From contig OZ038381.1 in assembly GCA_964036045.1 (NCBI GenBank), positions 63,860,242 through 63,924,241 on the forward strand: a stretch of 64,000 bases of DNA, read 5' to 3'. The notes beneath the pieces were generated by a model. It worked only from the letters and a program-made list of their open reading frames with translations, made no database searches and was not told the DNA's origin. Shown in pieces: positions 1-12,300 of the stretch. This DNA is from Eutreptiella sp. 'Long Island Sound 2002' (taxonomy: Eukaryota; Euglenozoa; Euglenophyceae; Eutreptiales; Eutreptiaceae). The position numbers and the translations under genes are program-made. Every line of letters starts with the position of its first letter. Position 1 is the first letter of the stretch.

Positions 1-1541
1 CACAAAAGCGATTGAGCGCACCCAGATTCTCATTCATCTATTTAGCTTTGTACCTGCTATTCTCCTGTATTTGGAATTGGAATCATGCAATACCCTACAC
101 AACTGCCAAATACAAAGCGCAATTGCAATGCATGTGACTCAATGCGTCTTTTGAGCCGGGGGGGGGGGGGTGAGGGGGAGGGAGAGGGGGTTTGGCCAGC
201 CCCTCCCCCCTTGTTTTTGCGCAATAAAATGTATCACAGCAGTTTCCCCCCCTTTCTGTGCAGGGTTTTTGTTGTAAAAGCAGATAGTTCATTCCTAGAG
301 GGTTGGTGTTAATTCATGGATGCTTCTTGGAATTCCCGGAGCGCTGCACAACACTTGCCCTAGCCTTGCACATGCAATGGTGGCCCAGAAGAGACGGAAA
401 CAATCTTGTTCAAATGCACCACATGCTGGTCAAAGTGAAACAGATGTTGTCCTTTATTGTCATTTACTCAGTTTTTGAACCAGAGCTCCAGTTGGTCCAT
501 TCCCAAGGTACGGCGGTTGTGGGAATTGATGCAATTGAGAAGGGAAAACAACCACTCCACGTCACAGCTACTGGTGACAGGAGAAGGGCACATCATGGAA
601 TTACACGCAAGTGGGGGAGAAGAATGCATTGTTGAATGAAGGGCCTCCTGATGGGGTGGACACTGTGGGGAGGGGAAGGGAGCAGCATCCGGCGTCAAGG
701 CACAAGATACAAAGAATGACGCTGCCCGGGTTTTCACTCTGCCAGGTCGTCTGCAGCGATCACAACATTAACCAGGCCAACTTTGGAGACGCTCTCTCAA
801 ACTAGACAATGACCGCTCACTCGCAAGCAAGCAAGCGTGACAGACCAAGGGCAATAACTGGAACTGGCCCAACAAGACAAAGGACCGGAATAGAGCATAA
901 CAAACCAACCAAGAGAGGAGAACACACACAAACACATGAAAGGGCAATCTATTTATTTGCCCGAAACTTGACTCCAACCTGAGCTTTTGCGTAGTTGAAA
1001 TGGGGGGGAGGGGGGGAGGGGGTTTTGCAGTCCCCCCCCCTTCCCCCCTTTGGTATTCAATTATTCTAAAGACGCCCTGATGTGACCTTATGCATCAAAT
1101 AACCCCTCTTGGTCATCTGTTTGGGCACCCACCAAATAGACACCAAATCCGGGTCCTTGTCCCTAACAAACTTGGTGGGGAAGCTACGGACAGCGTCTCA
1201 AAGGTGTGCACGTGGAGCAACAGAAAAGGCAAAAAGGGCAGCTATGCACCTGAGAGACCATAGGGGTCAAAGGAATCAAGATTCCAAAATCAAGAAATCC
1301 CGTGCCCAGCGGGAATAGCCCATCTGCGGCGCCCTGGCAATGGAATGGTGACACCCGCCGTGTTGCAAAAATCAGTTCTCGCCAGTTGGCCAGCCAAGCG
1401 CCATTTTGGCACCATTTCGGCATGTTGCAGTGAGCACCCGGGTTGATCTATAATTTCAAATATACTTTTCCCCCCATGTTTAAGCGAGCTGAATCCACCT
1501 AAATTTGTTCTCAGCGAAAGCCTGGCCCCTCACTAGGCCAC
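1..1541. other. Non-coding stretch with two G-run/C-run inverted pairs
   Basis: I see no credible gene here; the open frames are short and unlike protein. Two places (about 156-212 and 1002-1052) have a long G-rich run, a short spacer containing TTTTGCAG or TTTGGCCAG, then a long C-rich run. Each could fold as a hairpin, and the two look related. Confidence 0.4.
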
Positions 1542-1859
1542 GTGACCAGGCGGCTAGTAGAGCTGGTACAGGCGGAAGCCGAGGTCCGCCACTGTATCAG
1601 CCAGCATAGAATTGCTGAGATGGAGCTGAGGAGCTCCACAGGTGTCTTGAGTCGGAAGCAAGCACCATACATTAGTTTTGGGATGGTGCACCTGGGCGAT
1701 GCGATCAAGGGGTTGGCTCCGTGGGTTCACTTTACAACCCCCGTGTGCCAAGCCGAGGTTGAATCCTGGTCTGTCCCGTTGGTCATGGCCCTTGTTGGGT
1801 CCCTAGACCACCTGGACTACATTGGTTTGGGTCGAGGGATCCTGAGTTGGTATGGGTGA
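1542..1859 (+). CDS. Possible 105-residue hypothetical ORF
   Basis: An ATG-to-stop frame of 105 codons. It has mixed amino-acid use and no low-complexity run, unlike the ORFs around it. It starts MTRRLVELVQAEAEVRH, which could form an amphipathic helix. I recognise no family, signal peptide or membrane segment. It could be one exon of a larger gene, because a second plausible coding stretch on the same strand starts about 230 bases downstream at 2090. It could equally be a chance frame. No splice sites were identified that join the two. Confidence 0.2.
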   Translation: MTRRLVELVQAEAEVRHCISQHRIAEMELRSSTGVLSRKQAPYISFGMVHLGDAIKGLAPWVHFTTPVCQAEVESWSVPLVMALVGSLDHLDYIGLGRGILSWYG

Positions 1860-2089
1860 TATACCACTTTATAAGCTAGGGAATGAGACCCCCCCATTAG
1901 GGCAGGGTGTGACAGTCGGTGGGGCTGGTGGTTCTTATACCTTACCCTAACCAGGGCATGGTTTGGCATTCACATGCCTGTTGACCATGCTTTCTATTGC
2001 TGTACATATGCTCTCTTGTACATAGGTCAGAACGGGATCGTTCGTAAATCACTTGCCGTGATTTACAATGAGTTTGTTTTAAGCTCTTT

Positions 2090-2460
2090 GTGTCAGCGCT
2101 TGCTGCGGTCGTTGAGGATATTCCCCAAGTTCTAACGTTAAGACCTCCCCTCCCCATGGTCGACACTCCCATTACGAACGTCTACAACGTGGACATTAGC
2201 CCCGGACCGCACAGCAATGCACAGCGCAGTGCATTTCAAGAACCCCGTTCCCGCGGTGGTGCTCCCAACTGAGTTTCGTACTCTAGAGCTCCCGCGAGCC
2301 CCCAACGCCGACGAAGATCCCCACTTTGACGATGCCACCAATTATGGTTCACTCAGTGGGATCCAAGACCTCTACGAAGCCTCCGAGGAATGAGAGGATG
2401 CCCTCAAGATCGAGTGGGCATCAACATGGGACCAGTGGCGTGAAGGATTCAACGACATCC
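2090..2460 (+). pseudogene. Decayed coding fragment, family unknown
   Basis: Two plus-strand frames together read like one protein. From 2090 one frame gives VEDIPQVLTLRPPLPMVDTP and continues to about 2215. From the ATG at 2217 the next frame gives FKNPVPAVVLPTEFRTLELP, DPHFDDATNYGSLSGIQDLY and, after an in-frame TGA at 2391-2393, IEWASTWDQWREGFNDI. The composition is balanced and acidic, with none of the Gly/Pro bias of the flanking ORFs. One frameshift near 2215 and the TGA (one C-to-T change from CGA) suggest a decayed gene or a multi-exon gene with an unseen junction. The coding look ends abruptly at a G12 run at 2461. I recognise no domain. Confidence 0.35.
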
Positions 2461-3035
2461 GGGGGGGGGGGGGGCACAGCAAGGAGACAGCACAACCCGG
2501 CGCCACAGCCAGGGGCACCGGGGGCCAAAAACACACAACGCCGGAGCCAGAGGGCGCAAGGGAGAAAAGCAGGGGGGGGGGGGGGGCATGCAAGAAAACA
2601 GCCCACCACAGCGCCGAGGCCAAGGGCACCCAAGGCCGGGACCACAGCGGCCCTGTGCGTCGCCGAGGCCCTTTTCTGCTTTTCTGCCTGCCCGCGGCCG
2701 GCGGCTGTGTGTGCCAGCGGGGAGGCACCGACGTTCTCATGGGGGGGCTGGGGTCTGATCCACCCCCCCTCCCCTAGAGGTGACGAGAATGGGGGGGCGT
2801 ACCCCCCCCGCGCGGGGGCGTCCAATGGGGGGAGGGGGACCACAACCGCCCCCTCCCCACGCCACCGCAGGGCGCAGCGCCGACGACCGGCCTGCAGAAG
2901 AAATGGGGGGAGGGGGACCACAACCACCTCCCACGCCGCAACGGCATGCATCGGAGAGCAGAGGGGGGGTACAGCCCCCCCAATGGAGCGCCGGGCGGGG
3001 GAGGGGGACCACAACCATCCCCTCCCAGCACCACA
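2461..3035. repeat. G-run rich low-complexity DNA with a degenerate repeat
   Basis: Many G tracts of 7-13 bases are present. A block containing GGGGGAGGGGGACCACAACC recurs near 2826, 2904 and 2996 (spacing about 78 and 92). The long open frames in all phases result from GC richness and lack of stops, not from recognisable proteins. Confidence 0.5.
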
Positions 3036-5192
3036 ACGGCATTTGTCCCTCCCAGCAGGGGGCAGATTACGCCCCGAAATTAATTTTTTCTCTTATGGAC
3101 CACTGGACCGCTGCCTATCCGCGGCCAGCCCGCGGCTGGCACAGGCAGCCCAGGGGGCAACCCCCCCGGCCGGCCCTTGGCTGGCCAAGGCCGCGCCCCC
3201 ACCCATCCCGTGGCCAGCCCACAAGCCCGAACGGGCGCAAGACGACGAGGGGCAGCACCCCCGCCCCCACCAAGCCAGGCAGGGGTACAGCAGCGCGTTG
3301 AGGGAAACCTAACCCCGGTGTGAGAGTCCTTCTCTCGGGCCGCACATGTAGGGGGCGGCGATGGTGAGGTGGTTGGCAAGTTTTGCTCGTCGCCCCCTCC
3401 GCGCAGTCCCATTGTGCATAGCGTGCAGGACATCAAGAGACTGCTGATTTGTTCTCAGCGAAAACGGAAACTTTTTTGCCATGCCTGTTGCCAAAATTGG
3501 TTTTGGCTGGCCAATGGTGACCTCATGGAAGCCGCCAGCTACAGCAGGGTCCCCAGAGCTTGACTGGTTTTCATGCATGAGGTGCTAGTGACCGTTGCCG
3601 GTGAGAAGTGGGCAGTCCGCTATCGACAGCACTCTAGGAAACGTGTGTATGCCAAAAGCTAGAGGATAAGTGGCGGAAACTCCAGGCCGCAAGGGAGGTG
3701 GATATGCCAACCATGGTACAAGCAATGCACAAGAAGGGTGTCTTGAGCTTGACTTTTTTTCAGGTCTAGACACACCTCGTGCTCTTTTGAGGGAGAGATG
3801 GGGACCAGGTCCTGCAGTTCAAGCTGCTGGGGATCGGTGGTCGCCCGCAACTCACGGAACCAATTCCGAATTGTTTTGAAGTCCCACGCGGGGTGCCGCA
3901 CCTGCTCAGCATCGCCTGCAGAAGGTATGGACGCAGTTCATGGGCTCACTGGGTGACGGAAGTAGCAGGGTGCCCAAGGAACTGTGATTACAGCTGCACT
4001 CTCAATGGCACACTTCCGACACAGGGTACGCACCTGCAGGCCTGCAAATACATCAAAACCGCACGAAAAGTCGCAACGCTAATGACTAACACCCAACACA
4101 AAGCGGGCGAGGGGGCTCAGTCAGGGACAGATTAAACAGGGAGCCTTTCCTGGGGAAAAAGTAAATCGGAGACAAAAAAAGATTTGGCAGATGTTTCTCC
4201 CTCTCTAATTTGTTTTCGCTGAATGCGAGCAATTAAAAAAGGCATTGTGCAAGTACTTCACTTACCAATGAATCATCTGCCAAAATTTGGATGGAATCTA
4301 AGCCACCACGGTGGTGTCCTGAATTTTTTCCATTTTGCGCGTGCTGCCCGCCTGCTTGCTTCCTAAAGGGGTAACTCCCCCCAGTGGTGGGGAAGGGAAC
4401 ATCACACAATGTACACCAATCCAATCACGTTGATAAGAACCCTCTTTAAAAGACTCCGGTGTCGTTCACGCTCCCAAATCCTTCATCTACAGTGCAAATG
4501 GTGTACATTGTAAGGCGCACAATGTGCATAGCGTCGGGTCCTTCCCCCTACCAGCTCAGCCTACTAGCGCTTGTGGGTTTCAAAGTAAGTATTTGCAGGG
4601 TGGGAGCTGTGTTTTGGGGGCTGTGTGCTTGGTGATTTTGTGGGGGGGTCTTATCGATCCATGAAACGGGTTTTCAAATTTTTGGCCGAATTGCTCAAAA
4701 TGGTTGTCACCTGAGGGGGGGGGGGGGGTATATCTTGTTGACACTTCCAAGAAAAGGGCTATTCAGAGAGGTATGGATTGTGGGGGGTTCCAAGGCCATA
4801 TTTTTGAGTACCACATGCAAACTTTTGAATGTTTCAAGGTTTAACCATGCTAGCAACCGGGCTCCAAAGGGGGCGTTCTGACCTTGCCACACCGGTTCCT
4901 CCAACATATGGTCGGTTGGAAATCAGGTCATAGAGGTGGATTTGTCACATTTGATGTGTACAAGCCATGTGTAAAGTGGCACCCCTCAACTCAATGATAT
5001 GTTGGCTAATTTGACCACCCACCACGCCAAACTTCCCAATACAGCCTGTTGCGAAACTGTAGCACCATGCTGCACAGGGATGTCCCAGGTGGTCACCAGT
5101 GAAATTAGCCACATCGTTGCTTGGAAGTGTGCCACGTTGCACATGGCTTCTACACATCAAATGAAATAAATCCACCTAAATAGCTTGACCTC
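3036..5192. other. No supportable gene
   Basis: Ordinary-looking DNA with short open frames on both strands. A minus-strand frame at 3659-3901 (containing DFKTIRNWFRELRATTDP) is the only one with protein-like composition, and its complement is also open, so I do not call it. A G14 run sits at about 4714. I see no tRNA, promoter or repeat of note. Confidence 0.3.
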
Positions 5193-5239
5193 TAGCGGAC
5201 CAGCTATGGGTATAAAGTCTGAAGTCTGAAGTCTGATTT
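5193..5239 (+). repeat. Left end of hAT-like element 1: target duplication, TIR and subterminal repeats
   Basis: 5193-5200 is TAGCGGAC, repeated exactly at 24407-24414. 5201-5214 is CAGCTATGGGTATA, the exact reverse complement of 24393-24406. Three copies of the heptamer AAGTCTG follow from 5215. An 8-bp target duplication plus TIRs starting CAG is the hallmark of the hAT superfamily. Confidence 0.88.
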
Positions 5240-5520
5240 GGCATCTCGTGTCAAGGACATAAAACAGAACACATCTCAGCAAAAGTCTGATAAAAGTGTG
5301 GTACCAGCCCCCTCCCTTCCTTCCTTCCTGTCAGAAAGGGACAAGAAAAAGTCTGGCACTCCCCCTCCCCCAACACAGCCACCCACCACAAAAAAAACCA
5401 TCATGAAAATTGAAAGTTGGGAAGAATGGGAGTCCATGCAACACAGGGGAACACCCCCCCCTAAAAGAAAAAAAAGGGTGGAAAATGGGGCATTGGGGAA
5501 AATGGGAGGCTGGGAAAAAT

Positions 5521-5705
5521 ATTCCACTGAGGTGGTGTACCCCCCCCCCTGTGGATTAATATTCCATTGAGGTGGTGTACCTCCCCCTCTAGATAAATAT
5601 TCCACTGAAGTGGTGTACCCCCCCCCCATGTGGATAAATATTCCACTGAGGTGGTGTACACCCCCCCTCTGGATAGATATTCCACTGAGGTGGTGCACCC
5701 CCCTG
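5521..5705. repeat. 40-bp minisatellite, 5 copies
   Basis: ATTCCACTGAGGTGGTGTAC recurs at 5521, 5561, 5599, 5640 and 5679 (periods 38-41), each followed by a C run and GTGGATAAAT-like sequence. Confidence 0.85.
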
Positions 5706-5706
5706 C

Positions 5707-6375
5707 TATGCGCCAATTCCTATGGGGGTCTGGACCCCCAAAAAAATTGACGCGACCCTATGCGTCAATTCCTATGGGGGTCTAGACCCCCAAAATAATT
5801 GACGCGACCTTACGTGTCAATTCCTAGGGGGGTCCAGACCCCCAAAATAATTGACGCGACCCTATGCGCCAATTCCTACGGGGGTCTGGACCCCCAAATT
5901 AATTGACGCGACCCTATGCGTCAATTCCTAAGGGGGGTCTAGACCCCAAAAAAAATTGACGCGACCCTATGCGCCAATTTCTATGGGGGTCTAGACCCCC
6001 AAAATAATTGACGCGACCCTATGCGTCAATTCCTACGGGGGTCTAGACCCCAAAAATAATTGATGCGACCCTATGCATCAATTCGTATGGGGGTCTAGAC
6101 GCCCAAAATAATTGACGCGACCCAATGCGTCAATTCCTAGGGGGGTCTAAACCCCCAAAATAATTGACGCGACCCTATGCGTCAATTCCTAGGGGGGTCT
6201 AGACCCCCAAAATAATTGACGCGACCCTATGCGCTAACTCCTATAGGGGTCTAGACCCCCAAAATAATTGACGCGACCCTATGCGTCAATTCCTATGGGG
6301 GTCTGGACCCCCAAAATAATTGACGCGACCCTATGCGTCAATTCCTAGGGGGGTCTAGACCCCCAAAATAATTGA
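5707..6375. repeat. 52-bp two-dyad satellite, AATTGACG type, about 13 copies
   Basis: The period is exactly 52 (TATGCG at 5707, 5759, 5811, 5863). Each unit has the dyad GGGGGTCTAGACCCCC and a second, weaker dyad of AATTGACGC facing GCGTCAATT. It passes directly into the ~41-bp satellite through a short (CA)n tract at about 6374-6384. Confidence 0.9.
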
Positions 6376-6384
6376 CACACACAC

Positions 6385-9300
6385 AGGGGTCAAATAATTC
6401 ACAGAGGGGTCAAATAATTCACGGAGGGGTCAAATAATTCACGGAGGGGGGTCAAATAATTCACGGAGGGGTAAAAAAATTCACGGAGGGGGGTGAATAA
6501 TTCACGGAGGGGTGAAATAATTCACGGAGGGGGGTAAATAATTCACAGAGGGGTCAAATAATTCACGGAGGGGGGTAAACAATTCACGGAGGGGTCAAAT
6601 AATTCACGGAGGGGGGTAAATAATTCACGGAGGGGTGAAATAATTCACGGAGGGGGGTAAATAATTCACAGAGGGGTCAAATAATTCACGGAGGGGGGTA
6701 AACAATTCACGGAGGGGTCAAATAATTCACGGAGGGGGGTAAATAATTCACGGAGGGGGGTAAATAATTCACGGAGGGGTAAAAAAAATTCACGGAGGGG
6801 GGTAAATAATTCACGGAGGGGTAAAAAAATTCACGGAGGGGGGTAAATAATTCACGGAGGGGTAAAATAATTCACGGAGGGGGGTAAATAATTCACAGAG
6901 GGGTCCAATAATTCACGGAGGGGGGTAAACAATTCACGGAGGGGTCAAATAATTCACGGAGGGGGGTAAATAATTCACGGAGGGGTGAAATAATTCACGG
7001 AGGGGGGTAAATAATTCACAGAGGGGTAAATAGTTCACGGAGGGGGGGTAAACAATTCACAGAGGGGTCAAATAATTCACGGAGGGGGGTAAACAATTCA
7101 CGGAGGGGTGAAATAATTCACGGAGGGGGGTAAATAATTCACGGAGGGGTAAAATGATTCACGGAGGGGGGTAAATAATTCACGGAGGGGTAAAAAAATT
7201 CACGGAGGGGGGTAAAATAATTCACGGAGGGGTGAAAGAATTCACGGAGGGGGGTAAATAATTCACGGAGGGGTCAAATAATTCACAGAGGGGGGTAAAT
7301 AATTCACGGAGGGGTCAAATAATTCACGGAGGGGGGTAAACAATTCACGGAGGGATAAAATAATTCACGGAGGGGGGTAAATAATTCACAGAGGGGTGAA
7401 ATAATTCACGGAGGGGGGTAAATAATTCACGGAGGGGTCAAATAATTCACGGAGGGGGGTAAACAATTCACGGAGGGGTCAAACAATTCACGGAGGGGGG
7501 TAAACAATTCACGGAGGGGTGAAATAATTCACGGAGGGGGGTAAATAATTCACAGGGGGGTAAAATAATTCACGGAGGGGGGTAAATAATTCACGGAGGG
7601 GTAAAAAAATCCACGGAGGGGGGTAAACAATTCACAGAGGGGTAAAATAATTCACAGAGGGGGGTAAACAATTCACATAGGGTAAAATAATTCACGGAGG
7701 GGGGTAAACAATTCACGGAGGGGTGAAATAATTCACGGAGGGGGGTAAATGATTCACGAAGGGGTGAAATAATTCACGGAGGGGGGTAAACAATTGTCGG
7801 AGGGGTAAAATAATTCACCGAGGGGTGAAATAATTCACGGAGGGGGGTAAACAATTCACGGAGGGGTAAATAATTCACGGAGGGGGGTAAACAATTCACA
7901 GAGGGGTGAAATATTTCACGGAGGGGGGTAAATAATTCACGGAGGGGTGAAATATTTCACGGAGGGGGGTAAAAAATTCACGGAGGGGTCAAAAAATTCA
8001 CGGAGGGGGGTAAATAATTCACAGAGGGGTAAAATAATTCACGGAGGGGGGTAAATAATTCACAGAGGGGTAAAATAATTCACAAAGGGGGGTAAATAAT
8101 TCACGGAGGGGTAAAATAATTCACGGAGGGGGGTAAACAATTCACAGAGGGGTAAAATGATTCACGGAGGGGGGTAAACAATTCACGGAGGGGTAAAATA
8201 ATTCACCGAGGGGGGTAAACAATTCACGGAGGGGTGAAAAAATTCACGGAGGGGGGTAAATAATTCACGGAGGGGTAGAAAAATTCACGGAGGGGGGTAA
8301 ACAATTCACGGAGGGGTAAAATAATTCACGGAGGGGGGTAAACAATTCACGGAGGGGTAAAATAATTCACGGAGGGGGGTAAATAATTCACAGAGGGGTA
8401 AAAAAATTCACGGAGGGGGGTAAATAATTCACGGAGGGGTAAAATAATTCACGGAGGGGGGTAAACAATTCACAGAGGGGTAAAATAATTCACCGAGGGG
8501 GGTAAACAATTCACAGAGGGGTAAAAGAATTTACGGAGGGGGGTAAACAATTCACGGAGGGGTAAAATAATTCACGGAGGGGGGTAAATAATTCACGGAG
8601 GGGTCAAATAATTCACGGAGGGGGGTAAACAGTTCACGGAGGGGTCAAATAAGTCACGCAGGGGGGTAAACAATTCACGGAGGGGTAAAATAATTCACGG
8701 AGGGGGGTAAATAATTCACGGAGGGGTAAAATAGTTCACGGAGGGGGGTAAATAATTCACGGAGGGGTAAAATGATTCACGGAGGGGGGTAAATAATTCA
8801 CAGAGGGGTAAAAAAATTCACGGAGGGGGGTAAATAATTCACGGAGGGGTAAAATAATTCACGGAGGGGGGTAAATAATTCACGGAGGGGTAAAATAATT
8901 CACGGAGGGGGGTAAACAATTCACGGAGGGGTAAAATAATTCACGGAGGGGGGTAAACAATTCACAGAGGGGTCAAATAATTCACGGAGGGGGGTAAATA
9001 ATTCACAGAGGGGTCAAATAATTCACGGAGGGGGGTAAAAATTCACGGAGGGGTAAAATAATTCACGGAGGGGGGTAAATAATTCACGGAGGGGTAAAAT
9101 AATTCACGGAGGGGGGTAAACAATTCACGGAGAGGTGAAATAATTCACGGAGGGGGGTAGATAATTCACAGAGGGGTGAAATAATTCACGGAGGGGGGTA
9201 AATAATTCACGGAGGGGTCAAATAATTCACGGAGGGGGGTAAACAATTCACGGAGGGGTAAAACAATTCACGGAGGGGGGTAAATAATACACGGAGGGGT

Positions 9301-12300
9301 AAAATAATTCACGGAGGGGGCTAAATAACTCACCGAGGGGTAAAATAATTCACGGAGGGGGGTAAATAATTCACGGAGGGGTAAAATAATTCACGGAGGG
9401 GGGTAAATAATTCACGGAGGGGTAAAATAATTCACGGAGGGGGGTAAACAATTCACGGAGGGGTAAAATAATTCACGGAGGGGGGTAAATAATTCACGGA
9501 GGGGTAAAAAAATTCACAGAGGGGGGTAAACAATTCACGGAGGGGTAAAATAATTCACGGAGGGGGGTAAACAATTCACGGAGGGATAAAATAATTCACG
9601 GAGGGGGGTAAATAATTCACAGAGGGGTCAAATAATTCACGGAGGGGGGTAAACAATTCACGGAGGGGTGAAAGAATTCACGGAGGGGGGTAAATAATTC
9701 ACGGAGGGGTAAATAATTCACGGAGGGGGGTAAACAATTCACAGAGGGGTCAAATAATTCACGGAGGGGGGTAAATAATTCACGGAGAGGTGAAATAATT
9801 CACGGAGGGGGGTAAATAATTCACGGAGGGGTAAATAATTCACGGAGGGGGGTAAACAATTCACGGAGGGGTAAAAAAATTCACGGAGGGGGGTAAATAA
9901 TTCACGGAGGGGTGAAATAATTCACGGAGGGGGGTACATAATTCACGGAGGGGTCAAAAAATTCATGGAGGGGGGTAAATAATTCACAGAGGGGTAAAAT
10001 AATTCACCGAGGGGGGTAAATAATTCACAGAGGGGTAAAATAATTCACAAAGGGGGGTAAATAATTCACGGAGGGGTAAAATAATTCACGGAGGGGGGTA
10101 AACAATTCACGGAGGGGTAAAATGATTCACGGAGGGGGGTAAACAATTCACGGAGGGATAAAATAATTCACGGAGGGGGGTAAATAATTCACAGAGGGGT
10201 CAAATAATTCACGGAGGGGGGTAAACAATTCACGGAGGGGTGAAAGAATTCACGGAGGGGGGTAAACAATTCACGGAGGGGTAAATAATTCACGGAGGGG
10301 GGTAAACAATTCACAGAGGGGTCAAATAATTCACGGAGGGGGGTAAATAATTCACGGAGAGGTGAAATAATTCACGGAGGGGGGTAAATAATTCACGGAG
10401 GGGTAAATAATTCACGGAGGGGGGTAAACAATTCACGGAGGGGTAAAAAAATTCACGGAGGGGGGTAAATAATTCACGGAGGGGTGAAATAATTCACGGA
10501 GGGGGGTACATAATTCACGGAGGGGTCAAAAAATTCATGGAGGGGGGTAAATAATTCACAGAGGGGTAAAATAATTCACCGAGGGGGGTAAATAATTCAC
10601 AGAGGGGTAAAATAATTCACAAAGGGGGGTAAATAATTCACGGAGGGGTAAAATAATTCACGGAGGGGGGTAAACAATTCACGGAGGGGTAAAATGATTC
10701 ACGGAGGGGGGTAAACAATTCACGGAGGGGTAAAATAATTCACGGAGGGGGGTAAACAATTCACAGAGGGGTGAAACAATTCACGGAGGGGGGTAAATAA
10801 TTCACGGAGGGGTAAAATAATTCACCGAGGGGGGTAAACAATTCACGGAGGGGTGAAATAATTCACGGAGGGGGGTGAATAATTCACAGAGGGGTGAAAT
10901 AATTCACGGACGGGGGTAAATAATTCACGGAGGGGGGTCAAATAATTCACGGAGGGGTAAAATAATTCACGGAGGGGGGTATATAATTCACAGAGGGGTA
11001 AAATAATTCACGGAGGGGGGTAAAATAATTCACGGAGGGCTAAAATAATTGACGGAGGGGGGTAAACGATTCACAGAGGGGTAAAATAATTCACCGAGGG
11101 GGGTAAATAATTCACGGAGGGGTAAAAGAATTTACGGAGGGGGGTAAACAATTCACGGAGGGGTAAAATAATTCACGGAGGGGGGTAAATAATTCACGGA
11201 GGGGTCAAATAATTCACGGAGGGGGGTAAACAGTTCACGGAGGGGTCAAATAAGTCACGGAGGGGGGTAAACAATTCACGGAGGGGTAAAATAATTCACG
11301 GAGGGGGGTAAACAATTCACGGAGGGGTAAAATAGTTCACGGAGGGGGGTAAATAATTCACGGAGGGGTAAAATAATTCACGGAGGGGGGTAAATAATTC
11401 ACAGAGGGGTAAAATAATTCACGGAGGGGGGTAAATAATTCACGGAGGGGTAAAATAATTCACGGAGGGGGGTAAATAATTCACGGAGGGGTAAAAAAAT
11501 TCACGGAGGGGGGTAAACAATTCACGGAGGGGTAAAATACTTCACGGAGGGGTAAAATAATTCACGGAGGGGGGTAAACAATTCACAGAGGGGTCAAATA
11601 ATTCACGGAGGGGGGTAAATAATTCACAGAGGGGTCAAATAATTCACGGAGGGGGGTAAAAATTCACGGAGGGGTAAAATAATTCACGGAGGGGGGTAAA
11701 TAATTCACGGAGGGGTAAAATAATTCACGGAGGGGGGTAAACAATTCACAGAGGGGTGAAATAATTCACGGAGGGGGGTAAATAATTCGCGGAGGGGTAA
11801 AATAATTCACGGAGGGGGGTAAACAATTCACGGAGAGGTGAAATAATTCACGGAGGGGGGTAAATAATTCACGGAGGGGTGAAATAATTCACGGAGGGGG
11901 GTAAATAATTCACGGAGGGGTAAAAAAATTCACGGAGGGGGGTATATAATTCACAGAGGGGTAAAATAATTCACGGAGGGGGGTAAAATAATTCACGGAG
12001 GGCTAAAATAATTGACGGAGGGGGGTAAACGATTCACAGAGGGGTAAAATAATTCACCGAGGGGGGTAAATAATTCACGGAGGGGTAAAAGAATTTACGG
12101 AGGGGGGTAAACAATTCACGGAGGGGTAAAATAATTCACGGAGGGGGGTAAATAATTCACGGAGGGGTCAAATAATTCACGGAGGGGGGTAAACAGTTCA
12201 CGGAGGGGTCAAATAAGTCACGGAGGGGGGTAAACAATTCACGGAGGGGTAAAATAATTCACGGAGGGGGGTAAACAATTCACGGAGGGGTAAAATAATT

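Noticed and set aside
2326-3312. 328-codon plus-strand ORF
   Set aside because: Gly/Pro/Arg low complexity across G runs; the protein-like frame in its first part is a different one.
5276-5716. Minus ORF with GGVHHLSGIFI repeats
   Set aside because: Translation of the 40-bp minisatellite.
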